64,000 nucleotides of DNA, from positions 124,001 to 188,000 of the forward strand of contig JALEFZ010000059.1 of NCBI GenBank assembly GCA_022760475.1, written 5' to 3'. The DNA is from Bacteroidia bacterium. Its GTDB lineage: Bacteria; Bacteroidota; Bacteroidia; J057. Below are positions 9,316-17,014 of this stretch, one piece after another. Made by a program: the position numbers and the translations under genes. Every line of letters starts with the position of its first letter. Position 1 is the stretch's first letter. Under the pieces are notes generated by a model that worked only from the letters and a program-made list of their open reading frames with translations, ran no database searches and was not told where the DNA came from.

Positions 9316-9741
9316 ATGAAAAAATACAGCATTCACAGTTTATTCATTCTAATGATCTTGTCGATAGGGCTACAATCATGTTATTACAAGATCAAGTCTG
9401 TCAAAAAGGGATTTACTTCAGAACAAACTGCCAAGCATAAAGAAGTTGTACTTAGGCAGTGGGTAGCTGCCAGGCCTTATGTTTTTTTAATCTCAAAGGG
9501 TCAGGTATATCAATTTGAAAAGGCGAGAATTATAGATGGAAAGTTGACAGGCCATGTGAGATTGACCGATAAATGGATGTATCCCATTGCCCAACGGACG
9601 CCTGAAAAGCACTTGCCCTACAACTTGGAGAAGCACGGGCATTTTGAAGAAATGTTGTATCTGGAGGTGGATGAAGCTGTTAAGGAAGGGAATTATGAAC
9701 TGGAATGGGGCAGGGTCATGACATATACTTATTATAAGTAA
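9316..9741 (+). CDS. Small lipoprotein
   Basis: 141 residues. The signal MKKYSIHSLFILMILSIGLQSC is an SPII lipobox with the cysteine at residue 22. The mature part is basic and beta-rich (FLISKGQVYQFEKARI, LTGHVRLTDKW), consistent with a small beta-barrel or OB-like lipoprotein, but I do not recognise a family. It is the last gene of the apparent hydrolase-TPR-lipoprotein operon and converges on the next minus-strand gene. I see no clear terminator in the 94-bp gap. Confidence 0.75.
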   Translation: MKKYSIHSLFILMILSIGLQSCYYKIKSVKKGFTSEQTAKHKEVVLRQWVAARPYVFLISKGQVYQFEKARIIDGKLTGHVRLTDKWMYPIAQRTPEKHLPYNLEKHGHFEEMLYLEVDEAVKEGNYELEWGRVMTYTYYK

Positions 9742-9835
9742 ATCATGTCGTTTTCAACCTTTACTCCATTGGGTAACCATTAACTCCTCGAGCCATCCTG
9801 AGCAAAAATAAAGGATCTTATCTATTCATTTCACA

Positions 9836-10306
9836 CTACCTTAACTCAAAAACCCTAGTCCTACTTATTGCACACTCAAACCCACTTGTTTCCTCATCGA
9901 AAATCCCAAGCTGATTATAAGTCAGAAAGATTCTACCTTGTACGTCCTTGGGTTTTTCGAAAAAATCCGAAAGCCGAAACGACATCCTTTTTCCTGCCCG
10001 CTTTAATTGCTTGGGAGCACAAAGGGCGCATTGATACAAAAGGGAAGATGAAATCTTGGAGCTGTCTAATAAGTTGAATTCATCGATCAAGAGGGTCTCT
10101 ACCTCTGAATAAAATTCTAGCTGGTTTATTTCGGCTTGCTTGAAAGGAGATTTTTTTTGCTTGACGTAGAGCGCAAATTGGATGGAATCATGGCATTCAT
10201 AGGGAATTAGTTTTTGCCAAAGCCTTGTTTTTTGGGGAGAATGAGAATCATCTGACGGCCAAATAAGGGCAATAAGGCCAGAAAGGATAAAAATGAGGTA
10301 TTTCAT
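9836..10306 (-). CDS. Uncharacterised secreted protein
   Basis: 156 residues with a short hydrophobic N-terminus (MKYLIFILSGLIALIW) that fits a signal peptide or anchor. No family recognised. The middle has two cysteines close together (YQCALCAPKQL) and the rest is basic and hydrophilic. Its ATG lies immediately after a long hairpin that probably terminates dapD, so it is likely transcribed only by read-through or from a promoter hidden in that hairpin region. Expression and function are uncertain. Confidence 0.6.
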   Translation of the reverse strand: MKYLIFILSGLIALIWPSDDSHSPQKTRLWQKLIPYECHDSIQFALYVKQKKSPFKQAEINQLEFYSEVETLLIDEFNLLDSSKISSSLLYQCALCAPKQLKRAGKRMSFRLSDFFEKPKDVQGRIFLTYNQLGIFDEETSGFECAISRTRVFELR

Positions 10307-10310
10307 AAAA

Positions 10311-10355
10311 TATTTTCAAAAGGCCAGAGCAAGCCTGCCCGACCTTTTGAAAATA
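10311..10355 (-). terminator. Long hairpin terminator after dapD
   Basis: A perfect 13-bp stem, TATTTTCAAAAGG (10311-10323) with CCTTTTGAAAATA (10343-10355), has a 19-base partly self-complementary loop. It starts 6 bp after the dapD stop codon. On the minus strand it is followed by TTTTATG, the ATG of the next gene. Confidence 0.75.
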
Positions 10356-10360
10356 GACAT

Positions 10361-11176
10361 TTAAACAGCTACATTAAAGTTCCTCAAAGCATCGTTTAAA
10401 GAAACCTTTTTGTCTGTAGATTCTTTTCTCTTTCCAATGATCAAAGCAGCACTGACCTGGAATTCTCCGGCAGGGAATTTTTTGGTGTAACTTCCAGGAA
10501 TTACCACACTGCGCTCAGGTACATAGCCCTTGTATTCGACGGGTTCTTCCCCTGAGACATCTATGATCTTTGAAGAAGCTGTTAAAACTACATTGGCCCC
10601 CAATACAGCTTCTCTTCCGACACGAACACCTTCCACAACAATGGATCGGCTACCGATAAAAGCATTGTCTTCGATAATTACGGGTGCTGCTTGAACAGGC
10701 TCTAATACCCCACCGATTCCTACACCTCCACTCAAGTGTACATTTTTTCCAATCTGAGCGCATGATCCAACAGTAGCCCAGGTATCCACCATGGTTCCAC
10801 TATCTACATAGGCTCCAATGTTTACATAGGAAGGCATCATGACCACTCCACTTGCCAAATGGGCTCCATATCGTGCAGTCGCGGGAGGAACCACCCTAAC
10901 CCCTTGTCCCTTGTAATCAGTTTTGAGCTTCATCTTGTCATGGTACTCAAAAGGGGCTAGTTCAATTGGCTCCATGGTCTGGATCGGGAAATAAAGGATC
11001 ACAGCCTTCTTCACCCAGTCGTTGACTTTCCAGCCACCATCCGTAGGCTCTGCACACCTAAGTTTACCCTTATCTAGCAATTCGAGTACTTCTCTGATAG
11101 TCTCTTTGGTACTTTCTTCTTTGAGCAACTCCCTGTTTTCCCAGGCAGACTCTATGATTTGTTGAAATTCCTGCAT
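10361..11176 (-). CDS. dapD: 2,3,4,5-tetrahydropyridine-2,6-dicarboxylate N-succinyltransferase
   Basis: Succinyl-CoA-dependent acylation of tetrahydrodipicolinate, a cytoplasmic step of the lysine and diaminopimelate pathway. The 271-residue protein from the ATG at 11176 (MQEFQQIIESAW) matches the family N-terminus and length; an ORF extension to 11239 runs through a hairpin and is rejected. A helical N-terminal domain is followed by a left-handed parallel beta-helix with hexapeptide repeats (about 100-220: VVPPATARYGAHLASGVVMM, YVDSGTMVDTWATVGSCAQI, VGIGGVLEP). The signature GTMVDTWATVGSCAQIG is typical of DapD. It is transcribed alone, with a notable GC-rich hairpin directly upstream. Confidence 0.97.
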   Translation of the reverse strand: MQEFQQIIESAWENRELLKEESTKETIREVLELLDKGKLRCAEPTDGGWKVNDWVKKAVILYFPIQTMEPIELAPFEYHDKMKLKTDYKGQGVRVVPPATARYGAHLASGVVMMPSYVNIGAYVDSGTMVDTWATVGSCAQIGKNVHLSGGVGIGGVLEPVQAAPVIIEDNAFIGSRSIVVEGVRVGREAVLGANVVLTASSKIIDVSGEEPVEYKGYVPERSVVIPGSYTKKFPAGEFQVSAALIIGKRKESTDKKVSLNDALRNFNVAV

Positions 11177-11194
11177 ATCAAATTCAAGTTTGAG

Positions 11195-11244
11195 CAAATA
11201 TAAAAAAGGGCGCTTAACCGAGCGCCCTTCTGGAAACAAATATA
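11195..11244 (-). promoter_or_regulatory. dapD leader: two TATATTTG boxes around a GC-rich hairpin
   Basis: On the minus strand two copies of TATATTTG, matching the Bacteroidota -7 consensus TAnnTTTG, lie at 11237-11244 and 11195-11202. Between them sits a perfect 9-bp stem (AAGGGCGCT at 11206-11214, AGCGCCCTT at 11221-11229, 6-base loop), followed on the minus strand by a run of six T. If transcription starts from the upstream box, this would be an intrinsic terminator inside the leader. If it starts from the downstream box, the palindrome overlaps the -33 region and could be an operator. Confidence 0.55.
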
Positions 11245-11430
11245 TTCACACAAACCTAACATTCTACGAATTGACAGAAATTGGCCTATTTACCGCTTTC
11301 AATTTTCATCATTATGAAGGTCTGGAAATGATAAAGTCACATTCAAACTAAAATTCTAATATCTAGCCTTTGGAAAAGCTATTCTTTTCATTAATTTAAA
11401 ATATCATATACTTTAAATTATCGTTAGCTC

Positions 11431-12978
11431 ATGCTCGTTCCCAGTCTACTACTAAAACAGCTCTACACTTTTGGGAGCCTGACAAATACGGATTCAGGTA
11501 TCTCATTCTCGCTCAAAAACAGGCTTAGCGACGCAACCCTCACCGGGGTAAACTCCCTCAGCATAGGCGGAGAAGAAATTCCGCTTGACAAGATCAGGAT
11601 ACAGCTCTCTGATGGAAGTTCCCACTCCCCCTCCAGTATATCCAAGGATACCCCATTGGACTTTCCCTTGAAAGCCATCGTGGATATTCATGCTGATACA
11701 GGACAGTTTCCTTTGGGAAAGCATGAAATCAGACTCGATTTTGAGGCTAAACCCTTTGGAAAACTGAAGCTCAAGGTCGAAGGTGCCATACAGGAAAAGA
11801 AAGAAAACAGAATCGTTATTCCTCGTTCTAATGAAGACGACTATAGCGATGAGATCATCGCCAAAAGACAAGAATTTGTCGCCAAGTTCACAGGGAAGCC
11901 TGTTGATCATATCAAGACATATACCTTTGATCCACATATCCTGCAAGGAAATTGTGAGCATTTCACGGGTGTTGCTCAAATTCCGATGGGCTTCGCAGGG
12001 CCTCTCCAGGTAAATGGTGAACATGCCGATGGACAATTCCTGATCCCAATGGCAACTACCGAGGGTACCCTCGTAGCATCCTACAACAGAGGAATTAAGG
12101 TCATAAATGCATGCGGTGGAGTAAAGTGTAGTGTGGTAGACGATGCCATGCAACGAGCACCTGTATTTGTGATGCAAGATGCCAGAGCCGCCAGGGACTT
12201 CGTAAAATGGATTAGAGCTAATGAAGATAAAATCCGTGAGCAAGCTGAAGCCACCACATCTGTAGGTAAACTTTCATACATAGATGATTATCTGGCCAGT
12301 AAATTTGCCTACCTAAGGTTCAACTATGAAACCGGAGATGCTGCAGGACAAAACATGGTGGGTCGCGCGACCTTCGCTGCTTGTAGCTGGATACTTGACC
12401 ACTATAAAGAAAACCCAGTAGAACATTTCTATCTGGAATCAAACCTTGCGACAGACAAAAAAGCCTCCCAGGTAAATGTCATGCACACCAGAGGTAAGCG
12501 TGTTACCGCAGAGGTAGTTCTGAAAAGAGATATCCTTAATCAATACATGCGTGTGGATACGACCACATTGGCTTACCACCATGGGGTTGCCAATATTGGT
12601 ACCATCCTTTCAGGAGCCAATAACAATGGTCTGCACTCCGCCAATGCCATCACCGCGATGTTCATCGCTACCGGGCAAGATGTAGCCAACGTATCAGAGT
12701 CTTCCGCAGGAATTATCTATACAGAATTGACCGAGGAGAAAGACCTTTACTTCTCCATTACCATTCCATCTCTGATCGTAGCCACCTACGGAGGAGGAAC
12801 AGGATTGGCTACCCAAAAAGAATGTCTTGAACTATTGGATTGTTGGGGTAAAGGAAAAGTCAAAAAATTTGCTGAAATTGTAGCTGGTGCAGTCCTCGCT
12901 GGGGAAGTTTCGCTGGGATCTGCCATCTCATCTTCGGATTGGGTTTCCAGCCACGAACAATACGGCAGAAACCGCTAA
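11431..12978 (+). CDS. Hydroxymethylglutaryl-CoA reductase, class I type, with extra N-terminal domain
   Basis: Reduces HMG-CoA to mevalonate with NADPH, the committing step of mevalonate-pathway isoprenoid synthesis. The catalytic part covers about residues 135-515. Recognisable elements are ATTEGTLVASYNRG (catalytic Glu near 211), GDAAGQNMVGRA (near 302), TDKKASQVNVMHTRGK (catalytic Lys near 343), ATGQDVANVSES (catalytic Asp near 417) and a C-terminal histidine (about 508) before a basic tail. The TDKK segment is the class I form. Residues 1-125 are an additional beta-rich domain with no membrane helices that I do not recognise. The gene stands alone with a strong terminator after it. Confidence 0.93.
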   Translation: MLVPSLLLKQLYTFGSLTNTDSGISFSLKNRLSDATLTGVNSLSIGGEEIPLDKIRIQLSDGSSHSPSSISKDTPLDFPLKAIVDIHADTGQFPLGKHEIRLDFEAKPFGKLKLKVEGAIQEKKENRIVIPRSNEDDYSDEIIAKRQEFVAKFTGKPVDHIKTYTFDPHILQGNCEHFTGVAQIPMGFAGPLQVNGEHADGQFLIPMATTEGTLVASYNRGIKVINACGGVKCSVVDDAMQRAPVFVMQDARAARDFVKWIRANEDKIREQAEATTSVGKLSYIDDYLASKFAYLRFNYETGDAAGQNMVGRATFAACSWILDHYKENPVEHFYLESNLATDKKASQVNVMHTRGKRVTAEVVLKRDILNQYMRVDTTTLAYHHGVANIGTILSGANNNGLHSANAITAMFIATGQDVANVSESSAGIIYTELTEEKDLYFSITIPSLIVATYGGGTGLATQKECLELLDCWGKGKVKKFAEIVAGAVLAGEVSLGSAISSSDWVSSHEQYGRNR

Positions 12979-13028
12979 TCAGCACAGCAGATTAAAGAAT
13001 ACTACTATTACTACTATTTTTAATTAAG

Positions 13029-13054
13029 GGTAGCGCTTTGCGCTGCCTTTTTTT
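13029..13054 (+). terminator. Terminator after HMG-CoA reductase gene
   Basis: Stem GGTAGCGC (13029-13036) with GCGCTGCC (13040-13047), one G-T pair, 3-base loop, then seven T to 13054. It lies between the HMG-CoA reductase gene and the converging LytTR gene. Confidence 0.9.
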
Positions 13055-13062
13055 GTATGGAG

Positions 13063-13776
13063 CTAGATGACCTGAATCAAGCGCATCAATTCTGATTTCT
13101 GGGCCCTGCTTATCGGAATGATCTTATCTTTAATCAACAAAGAGTTGTCTTCGATGTCAATGATTTTTTGAACATTGACCACAAATGATCTGTGAACCTT
13201 TACAAATTTACTTGGGTCAAGAAGTTTCAGAATGTTCTTCAGGGTAGAGTGGACGACTACCATGCCGTTCTCTGTGAAAAACTTGGCATAGTCCCCCGTA
13301 CTTTCAATGTAGAAAATGTCAGAGGTGGCTGTCCGAATCAGTCGCTTATTTTCCTTTAAAAATAAATGATCCCGATAGGAATGATGAATGCCTGGAGAAG
13401 CAAATTGATGAGCCTTTAAGGCTTTCTGAACTGACTGAAGAAAGCGAGGAAAAAGGATGGGTTTGATCAAATAATCCTCAGCCTCCATGTCAAATGCTTC
13501 CAGGGCATATTTCTTCTTGGATGTTGTAAAGATCAAACCGGTCCCTGCCTGCTTATGCTTGGCCAATTCGAAACCACTCAGCTCAGGCATTTCAATGTCA
13601 AGGAAAATAAGATCCAATTGCTGGCTTTTGACCACCTCTAGCGCCTTTAAAGGCTTATCAATGGCCTCTAATAAATATAAATAGTCCACCTTATCAATGA
13701 GGTGACCTAATTGCTTTCTGGCCATTGGATCATCATCCACAATGAGGCAAGTATACTTTTTTCCCCTGTCCATCAT
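13063..13776 (-). CDS. LytTR-family response regulator
   Basis: A two-domain transcription regulator of 237 residues. The N-terminal receiver domain (about 8-125) has the acidic pocket CLIVDDDPMA, the phospho-acceptor Asp in LIFLDIEMPELSGFEL (about D58) and the switch lysine in DYLIKPILFPRF. The C-terminal LytTR DNA-binding domain (about 140-237) shows FLKENKRLIRTATSDIFYIE, VVVHSTLKNILKLL and FVKVHRSFVVNVQKI. It is normally phosphorylated by a LytS-type kinase, but here the gene 7 bp upstream encodes an Hpt protein instead, so the signal may arrive through a phosphorelay. Confidence 0.95.
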   Translation of the reverse strand: MMDRGKKYTCLIVDDDPMARKQLGHLIDKVDYLYLLEAIDKPLKALEVVKSQQLDLIFLDIEMPELSGFELAKHKQAGTGLIFTTSKKKYALEAFDMEAEDYLIKPILFPRFLQSVQKALKAHQFASPGIHHSYRDHLFLKENKRLIRTATSDIFYIESTGDYAKFFTENGMVVVHSTLKNILKLLDPSKFVKVHRSFVVNVQKIIDIEDNSLLIKDKIIPISRAQKSELMRLIQVI

Positions 13777-13783
13777 ACTCTTT

Positions 13784-14167
13784 TCAAATCGTGACTGCCC
13801 TCAGCCTGGAGATTTCTTCTATAATAATGGAATTGCTTTCCTCCATTTTCCTCATGATTTCAGTTGCGGCCTCTACCAAATCACCAAAAACAAAATTCTC
13901 GGCTCCCTTTTCCTCCACTTCATCCGATAATTCATACAATTTTCGCAAACCAACCATCATAAATGCAGGCCTGAGCTTGTGAATGTGTCTCCCAAGATTT
14001 TCCTGGTCTTTTTCACTAATGGCTTTCTTCATCCCACTTATGGCATTTGAGGCTGACTCCCGATAAGTTTCGAACATGTCATATGCATATTCCCAATCGT
14101 CTTCGTAAAACTTCTTTAAATATTCCGAATCAAGAGAGGGATGAAATGTGAAATTAGACTGACCCAT
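13784..14167 (-). CDS. Hpt domain phosphotransfer protein
   Basis: 127 residues, all helical, forming a single histidine phosphotransfer domain. The conserved helix is ENLGRHIHKLRPAFMMVGL, with the phospho-accepting His in HIHKLRP near residue 67, and a following helix KLYELSDEVEEKG. There is no kinase or other domain, so it is a free-standing phosphorelay shuttle. It is transcribed just before the LytTR regulator gene, 7 bp apart, implying the two work together. No histidine kinase gene is next to them. Confidence 0.87.
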   Translation of the reverse strand: MGQSNFTFHPSLDSEYLKKFYEDDWEYAYDMFETYRESASNAISGMKKAISEKDQENLGRHIHKLRPAFMMVGLRKLYELSDEVEEKGAENFVFGDLVEAATEIMRKMEESNSIIIEEISRLRAVTI

Positions 14168-14298
14168 GTCTATGTTAACTTACAGTTTATTCACCCCCTA
14201 TATATCAAGTAGTCAATTATTTTAAAAAACAAAATTTACACACAACAAACATTAATTAAATTTCATTAAAGTAAAACTCCACATATAATTTTCAAGCC

Positions 14299-14967
14299 TT
14301 AATCTTCGGAGGTTTTTCGCATCTTCCCTTTCCAGTTACCTAACATCTTTACCCGAAATTCAACTTCATCCCTTATTTCTTTTGGACCACGGCTATCTAC
14401 CTGAAAGCCAACGCCAAATTTCACCCTCGCATGGTGTGGCAACAACCAATGGCTTCCCTTCGGAAATATGAAGCCCAAACCATCGGCGAATACTGGGAGG
14501 ACTTCCAGTTTGGGGAAATCCTTCAGGATATAGCCAATCCCCATTTTGAATGGAGCTAATTCTTCCATAACTCCCCTGCTCCCTTCAGGGAAAAATACAA
14601 TGTTATGGCCTTTCCTGATTTCAACTTGTACAATTTCTATGGGGTCAGGCTCAAGGGAATTCTCAGGTCTTTTCCTGGGAATCAGAAGGGTCCGAAAGAA
14701 AAAGCTGATCATTTTGGTTCGAATTCCCTTCCCTCCAAAATAATCCTGAGCAGCTACCACCTTCGTGTTCAGATATTGTTTCCATGTCAAAGCTGACAAA
14801 ATACAAAGGGTATCCATGTGGCTGTTATGGTTAGCGGCAATGAAGAACTGTTTATTTTTCAGTTTCTGCACATTTTCCAAGCCCAAAAATCTTACCCCAA
14901 GCACCATTCTTAAAAAAAGTGGGAGGAAAAAGCGATGAAAAAGGAATAAAAATATCCTGCCAGGCAT
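14299..14967 (-). CDS. PlsC-like 1-acylglycerol-3-phosphate acyltransferase
   Basis: Transfers a fatty acyl chain to lysophosphatidate or a related lysolipid at the inner membrane. The catalytic H-x4-D motif is in AANHNSHMDTLC (about residues 43-54), and the substrate-binding motif is FFPEGSRGVMEE (about 124-135). The N-terminus is hydrophobic (IFLFLFHRFFLPLFLRMVL) and serves as membrane anchor. The 222-residue length fits small members of the family. It is the last gene of a four-gene minus-strand lipid operon, starting 11 bp after the CDP-diacylglycerol synthase-like gene. Confidence 0.92.
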   Translation of the reverse strand: MPGRIFLFLFHRFFLPLFLRMVLGVRFLGLENVQKLKNKQFFIAANHNSHMDTLCILSALTWKQYLNTKVVAAQDYFGGKGIRTKMISFFFRTLLIPRKRPENSLEPDPIEIVQVEIRKGHNIVFFPEGSRGVMEELAPFKMGIGYILKDFPKLEVLPVFADGLGFIFPKGSHWLLPHHARVKFGVGFQVDSRGPKEIRDEVEFRVKMLGNWKGKMRKTSED

Positions 14968-14978
14968 CTTGATTTATT

Positions 14979-15932
14979 TTAGGCGTAGCACATGAAATAC
15001 AACAGATGAAAAAATACAGAAGAGGTAAGGGTGAGCGAATCTATTCGATCCAATATGCCCCCATGCCCTGGAATGCTCTTCCCAGTATCTTTTATGCCAA
15101 TATTTCGTTTGATGGCAGACATCACTACATCACCTATAAAACCAGTAAAACTCAATACCATGGATACCAACATCACCTGCCAGAGAGACAAGGGAGTCAA
15201 AAATCGAATACTTATTCCTATAATTATGCTGGATATCATTCCTCCAAGGAGACCTTCCACTGTTTTGCCAGGGCTGATCTGAGGTAAAATTTTAGTCTTT
15301 CCAAAGACTTTTCCCCATATAAACTGCATCACATCATTGATTTCAGTCAAAAAGACAAGGAAAAATAAGAGCCCCTTTCCACTGGCGCTGAATCCTTCTA
15401 TCTGCGGGAGCGAAAGCAAAAAAGCCATGTGGCTCAATCCATATACTGTCAATATGACCATAGCAGGCAAGACTGCCAGGGTTACAACCACCTTTTCAGT
15501 CTGATCCTGAATGATGATCCAAAAGGCCATCCAAACAAAAAGGAAGACAGGTATAAAGGTCAAAAAGGCATGTAGCCAGCCCATGTAGGCAAAGAAGTAT
15601 TGAATAGGTATAGACAAGTATGCCCAGAATATAGCCGAGCGTCCGTAGGATTGAAAGGTACCGATGCTAAATAACTCCCTGAAAGCAAGGAAAGAGAGCG
15701 TACCAATGGAAATAAACGTTAAGGCAGGATGAATAAGCAAAGCCAATAAAAATATAGCAGTCATGAACCACCAGGATTTTACCCTAAGCAGAATTTCATC
15801 TACCAAGGCCCCGGGTTTCACGCTACTCCAAATATTTCCAATTAGACTCGCCAAAATCAGGATCAGCAAAACTACTCCTACCATTTGGGTTACCTGTGGG
15901 GGAATAGATAATTGTTCTATAAGAGCATTCAT
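14979..15932 (-). CDS. Phosphatidate cytidylyltransferase (CdsA / YnbB-like)
   Basis: Integral membrane enzyme that makes CDP-diacylglycerol from phosphatidate and CTP. The 317-residue protein has seven to nine hydrophobic helices and the CDS signature near its end, SAIKRNIGIKDTGKSIPGHG followed by GILDRIDSLT, plus FGKTKILPQISPGKTVEG earlier. Its ATG overlaps the stop of the upstream CDP-alcohol phosphatidyltransferase gene (ATGA, 15929-15932), implying translational coupling. The pairing and order match the ynbA-ynbB pair of enterobacteria rather than a housekeeping cdsA locus. Confidence 0.9.
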   Translation of the reverse strand: MNALIEQLSIPPQVTQMVGVVLLILILASLIGNIWSSVKPGALVDEILLRVKSWWFMTAIFLLALLIHPALTFISIGTLSFLAFRELFSIGTFQSYGRSAIFWAYLSIPIQYFFAYMGWLHAFLTFIPVFLFVWMAFWIIIQDQTEKVVVTLAVLPAMVILTVYGLSHMAFLLSLPQIEGFSASGKGLLFFLVFLTEINDVMQFIWGKVFGKTKILPQISPGKTVEGLLGGMISSIIIGISIRFLTPLSLWQVMLVSMVLSFTGFIGDVVMSAIKRNIGIKDTGKSIPGHGGILDRIDSLTLTSSVFFHLLYFMCYA

Positions 15933-16525
15933 GATAAGGTAAATTTTAGGCGATTGAAGGTAGAAATGACCATTAAGAGAGAAGCGATGGTGAGCAAAAC
16001 ATTTACAATCAAAAAAGGCTTGGGAAGGAAATAAATCAGCAATGCCATAAGGCCAAGCAACATAGCTCTATCGCTCTTGCCCATGGGACCATCGTAGCGT
16101 CTTTCTCCCGCAATGGCCTTGGCCAAAATCCCCGCTGCTTCATTGAGAAGGGATAAAACCACAAACAAAACCACAACAACGGCATGAAATGGTGCGGCCA
16201 GGGCTAAGGGTAAGTAAATGAAGATATCCGAGATCATGTCCCCCATTTCATTCAAAACTTCACCAAATTCAGAACCCTGCTTGAACTTCCTGGCCATCAT
16301 GCCATCCAGTGCATTGAATCCCATTCTGAGAATCATGGCAAATGGCATTATAAGCCATATAAAAGGTATTTCATTTACAAAGCATATACTGCCACCAACT
16401 AACAGGCTCAAAAAGATACCTGAGAAGGTAAGTGTATTGGCTGAGATGTTGTGTCTGTAAAGCCAATCCAGGCAAGGCGAAAGCTGGCGCTGAAACCATG
16501 GTTTCAACTGATAAATACTTGGCAT
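15929..16525 (-). CDS. YnbA-like CDP-alcohol phosphatidyltransferase
   Basis: Predicted inner-membrane enzyme of the CDP-alcohol phosphotransferase class, 198 residues with about six helices. The class motif D-x2-D-G-x2-A-R-x8-G-x3-D-x3-D reads here NALDGMMARKF, then GEVLNEMGD: the first and third acidic residues are Asn. From memory, the same substitutions and the flanking text (opening YQxKPxFQ, GDxISDIxxYLP, GPxGKSDRA) occur in E. coli YnbA, so this is a YnbA-type protein, not a random mutation. The alcohol substrate is unknown. It overlaps the CdsA-like gene by 4 bp. Confidence 0.88.
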   Translation of the reverse strand: MPSIYQLKPWFQRQLSPCLDWLYRHNISANTLTFSGIFLSLLVGGSICFVNEIPFIWLIMPFAMILRMGFNALDGMMARKFKQGSEFGEVLNEMGDMISDIFIYLPLALAAPFHAVVVVLFVVLSLLNEAAGILAKAIAGERRYDGPMGKSDRAMLLGLMALLIYFLPKPFLIVNVLLTIASLLMVISTFNRLKFTLS

Positions 16526-16537
16526 GGTAGTAAATTT

Positions 16538-17014
16538 TTACAGACTAAAAGGATAGAATCTTTGAAGCGAACCCAGCCCCCCCTTTGTACACAGCGGGGC
16601 CAGTTCATGGATGGGACTTCTATCGTTGAGAATAGATTTAATGTGGGTCTGCGGATGATTTTTAATGTAATCATTGATCAGCAAAGAGCCGAGGATATAG
16701 GAAAAAACGAGGATTGAATCATAATTCCCCAATTGTTCTCGAACCATGAAATCATTGAATTTTGCAAGGGTTTCATACCAAGCCTTTCTGGATTGGAAAT
16801 CGGGAATGAATACATCATAGCCCTTCTGATAGAAAAATGCCTCCTGCTTTTTACGACTGGATTTTTTGTCTCCGAGACCTGGCCAGATCAGAATGGCTTT
16901 TGAATTACTTGCCTCTTTTCTGATGACTTCCTGTGAATGGGAAGTCTGGCTAGAAAAGCAAAAAGGGCAAATCAACAAAAGAGATTTTAGGTGAATAGTG
17001 ATGGATTTCCTCAT
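16538..17014 (-). CDS. Short secreted alpha/beta-hydrolase-like protein, probably truncated
   Basis: 158 residues with a signal peptide (about 1-28, LLLICPFCFSSQTSHSQ). The mature part resembles the first half of an alpha/beta hydrolase: a strand and oxyanion loop AILIWPGLGDKKSSRK, then YDVFIPDFQSRKAW, then a helix after the usual elbow position (SILVFSYILGSLL). A clean G-x-S-x-G elbow and the downstream Asp/His region are missing. The reading frame ends 12 bp before the YnbA-like gene. A G7 tract (C7 on the plus strand, 16577-16583) lies near the 3' end and could mark a frameshift. It is the first gene of the lipid operon. Confidence 0.55.
   Translation of the reverse strand: MRKSITIHLKSLLLICPFCFSSQTSHSQEVIRKEASNSKAILIWPGLGDKKSSRKKQEAFFYQKGYDVFIPDFQSRKAWYETLAKFNDFMVREQLGNYDSILVFSYILGSLLINDYIKNHPQTHIKSILNDRSPIHELAPLCTKGGLGSLQRFYPFSL

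Noticed and set aside
11177..11239. N-terminal extension of dapD (21 residues)
   Set aside because: It would be encoded by the hairpin and U-tract of the leader, and DapD proteins begin at MQEFQ.
11177..11430. Lysine riboswitch in the dapD leader
   Set aside because: Only one hairpin and no conserved multi-branched core are seen; the leader beyond it is AT-rich and unstructured.
11503..12243. 246-codon minus-strand frame over the HMG-CoA reductase gene
   Set aside because: Antisense shadow of a well-supported enzyme gene; no signal or domain in its translation.
15006..15287. Plus-strand frames over the CdsA-like gene
   Set aside because: Low-complexity translation with no domain; the minus-strand gene has the CDS signature.
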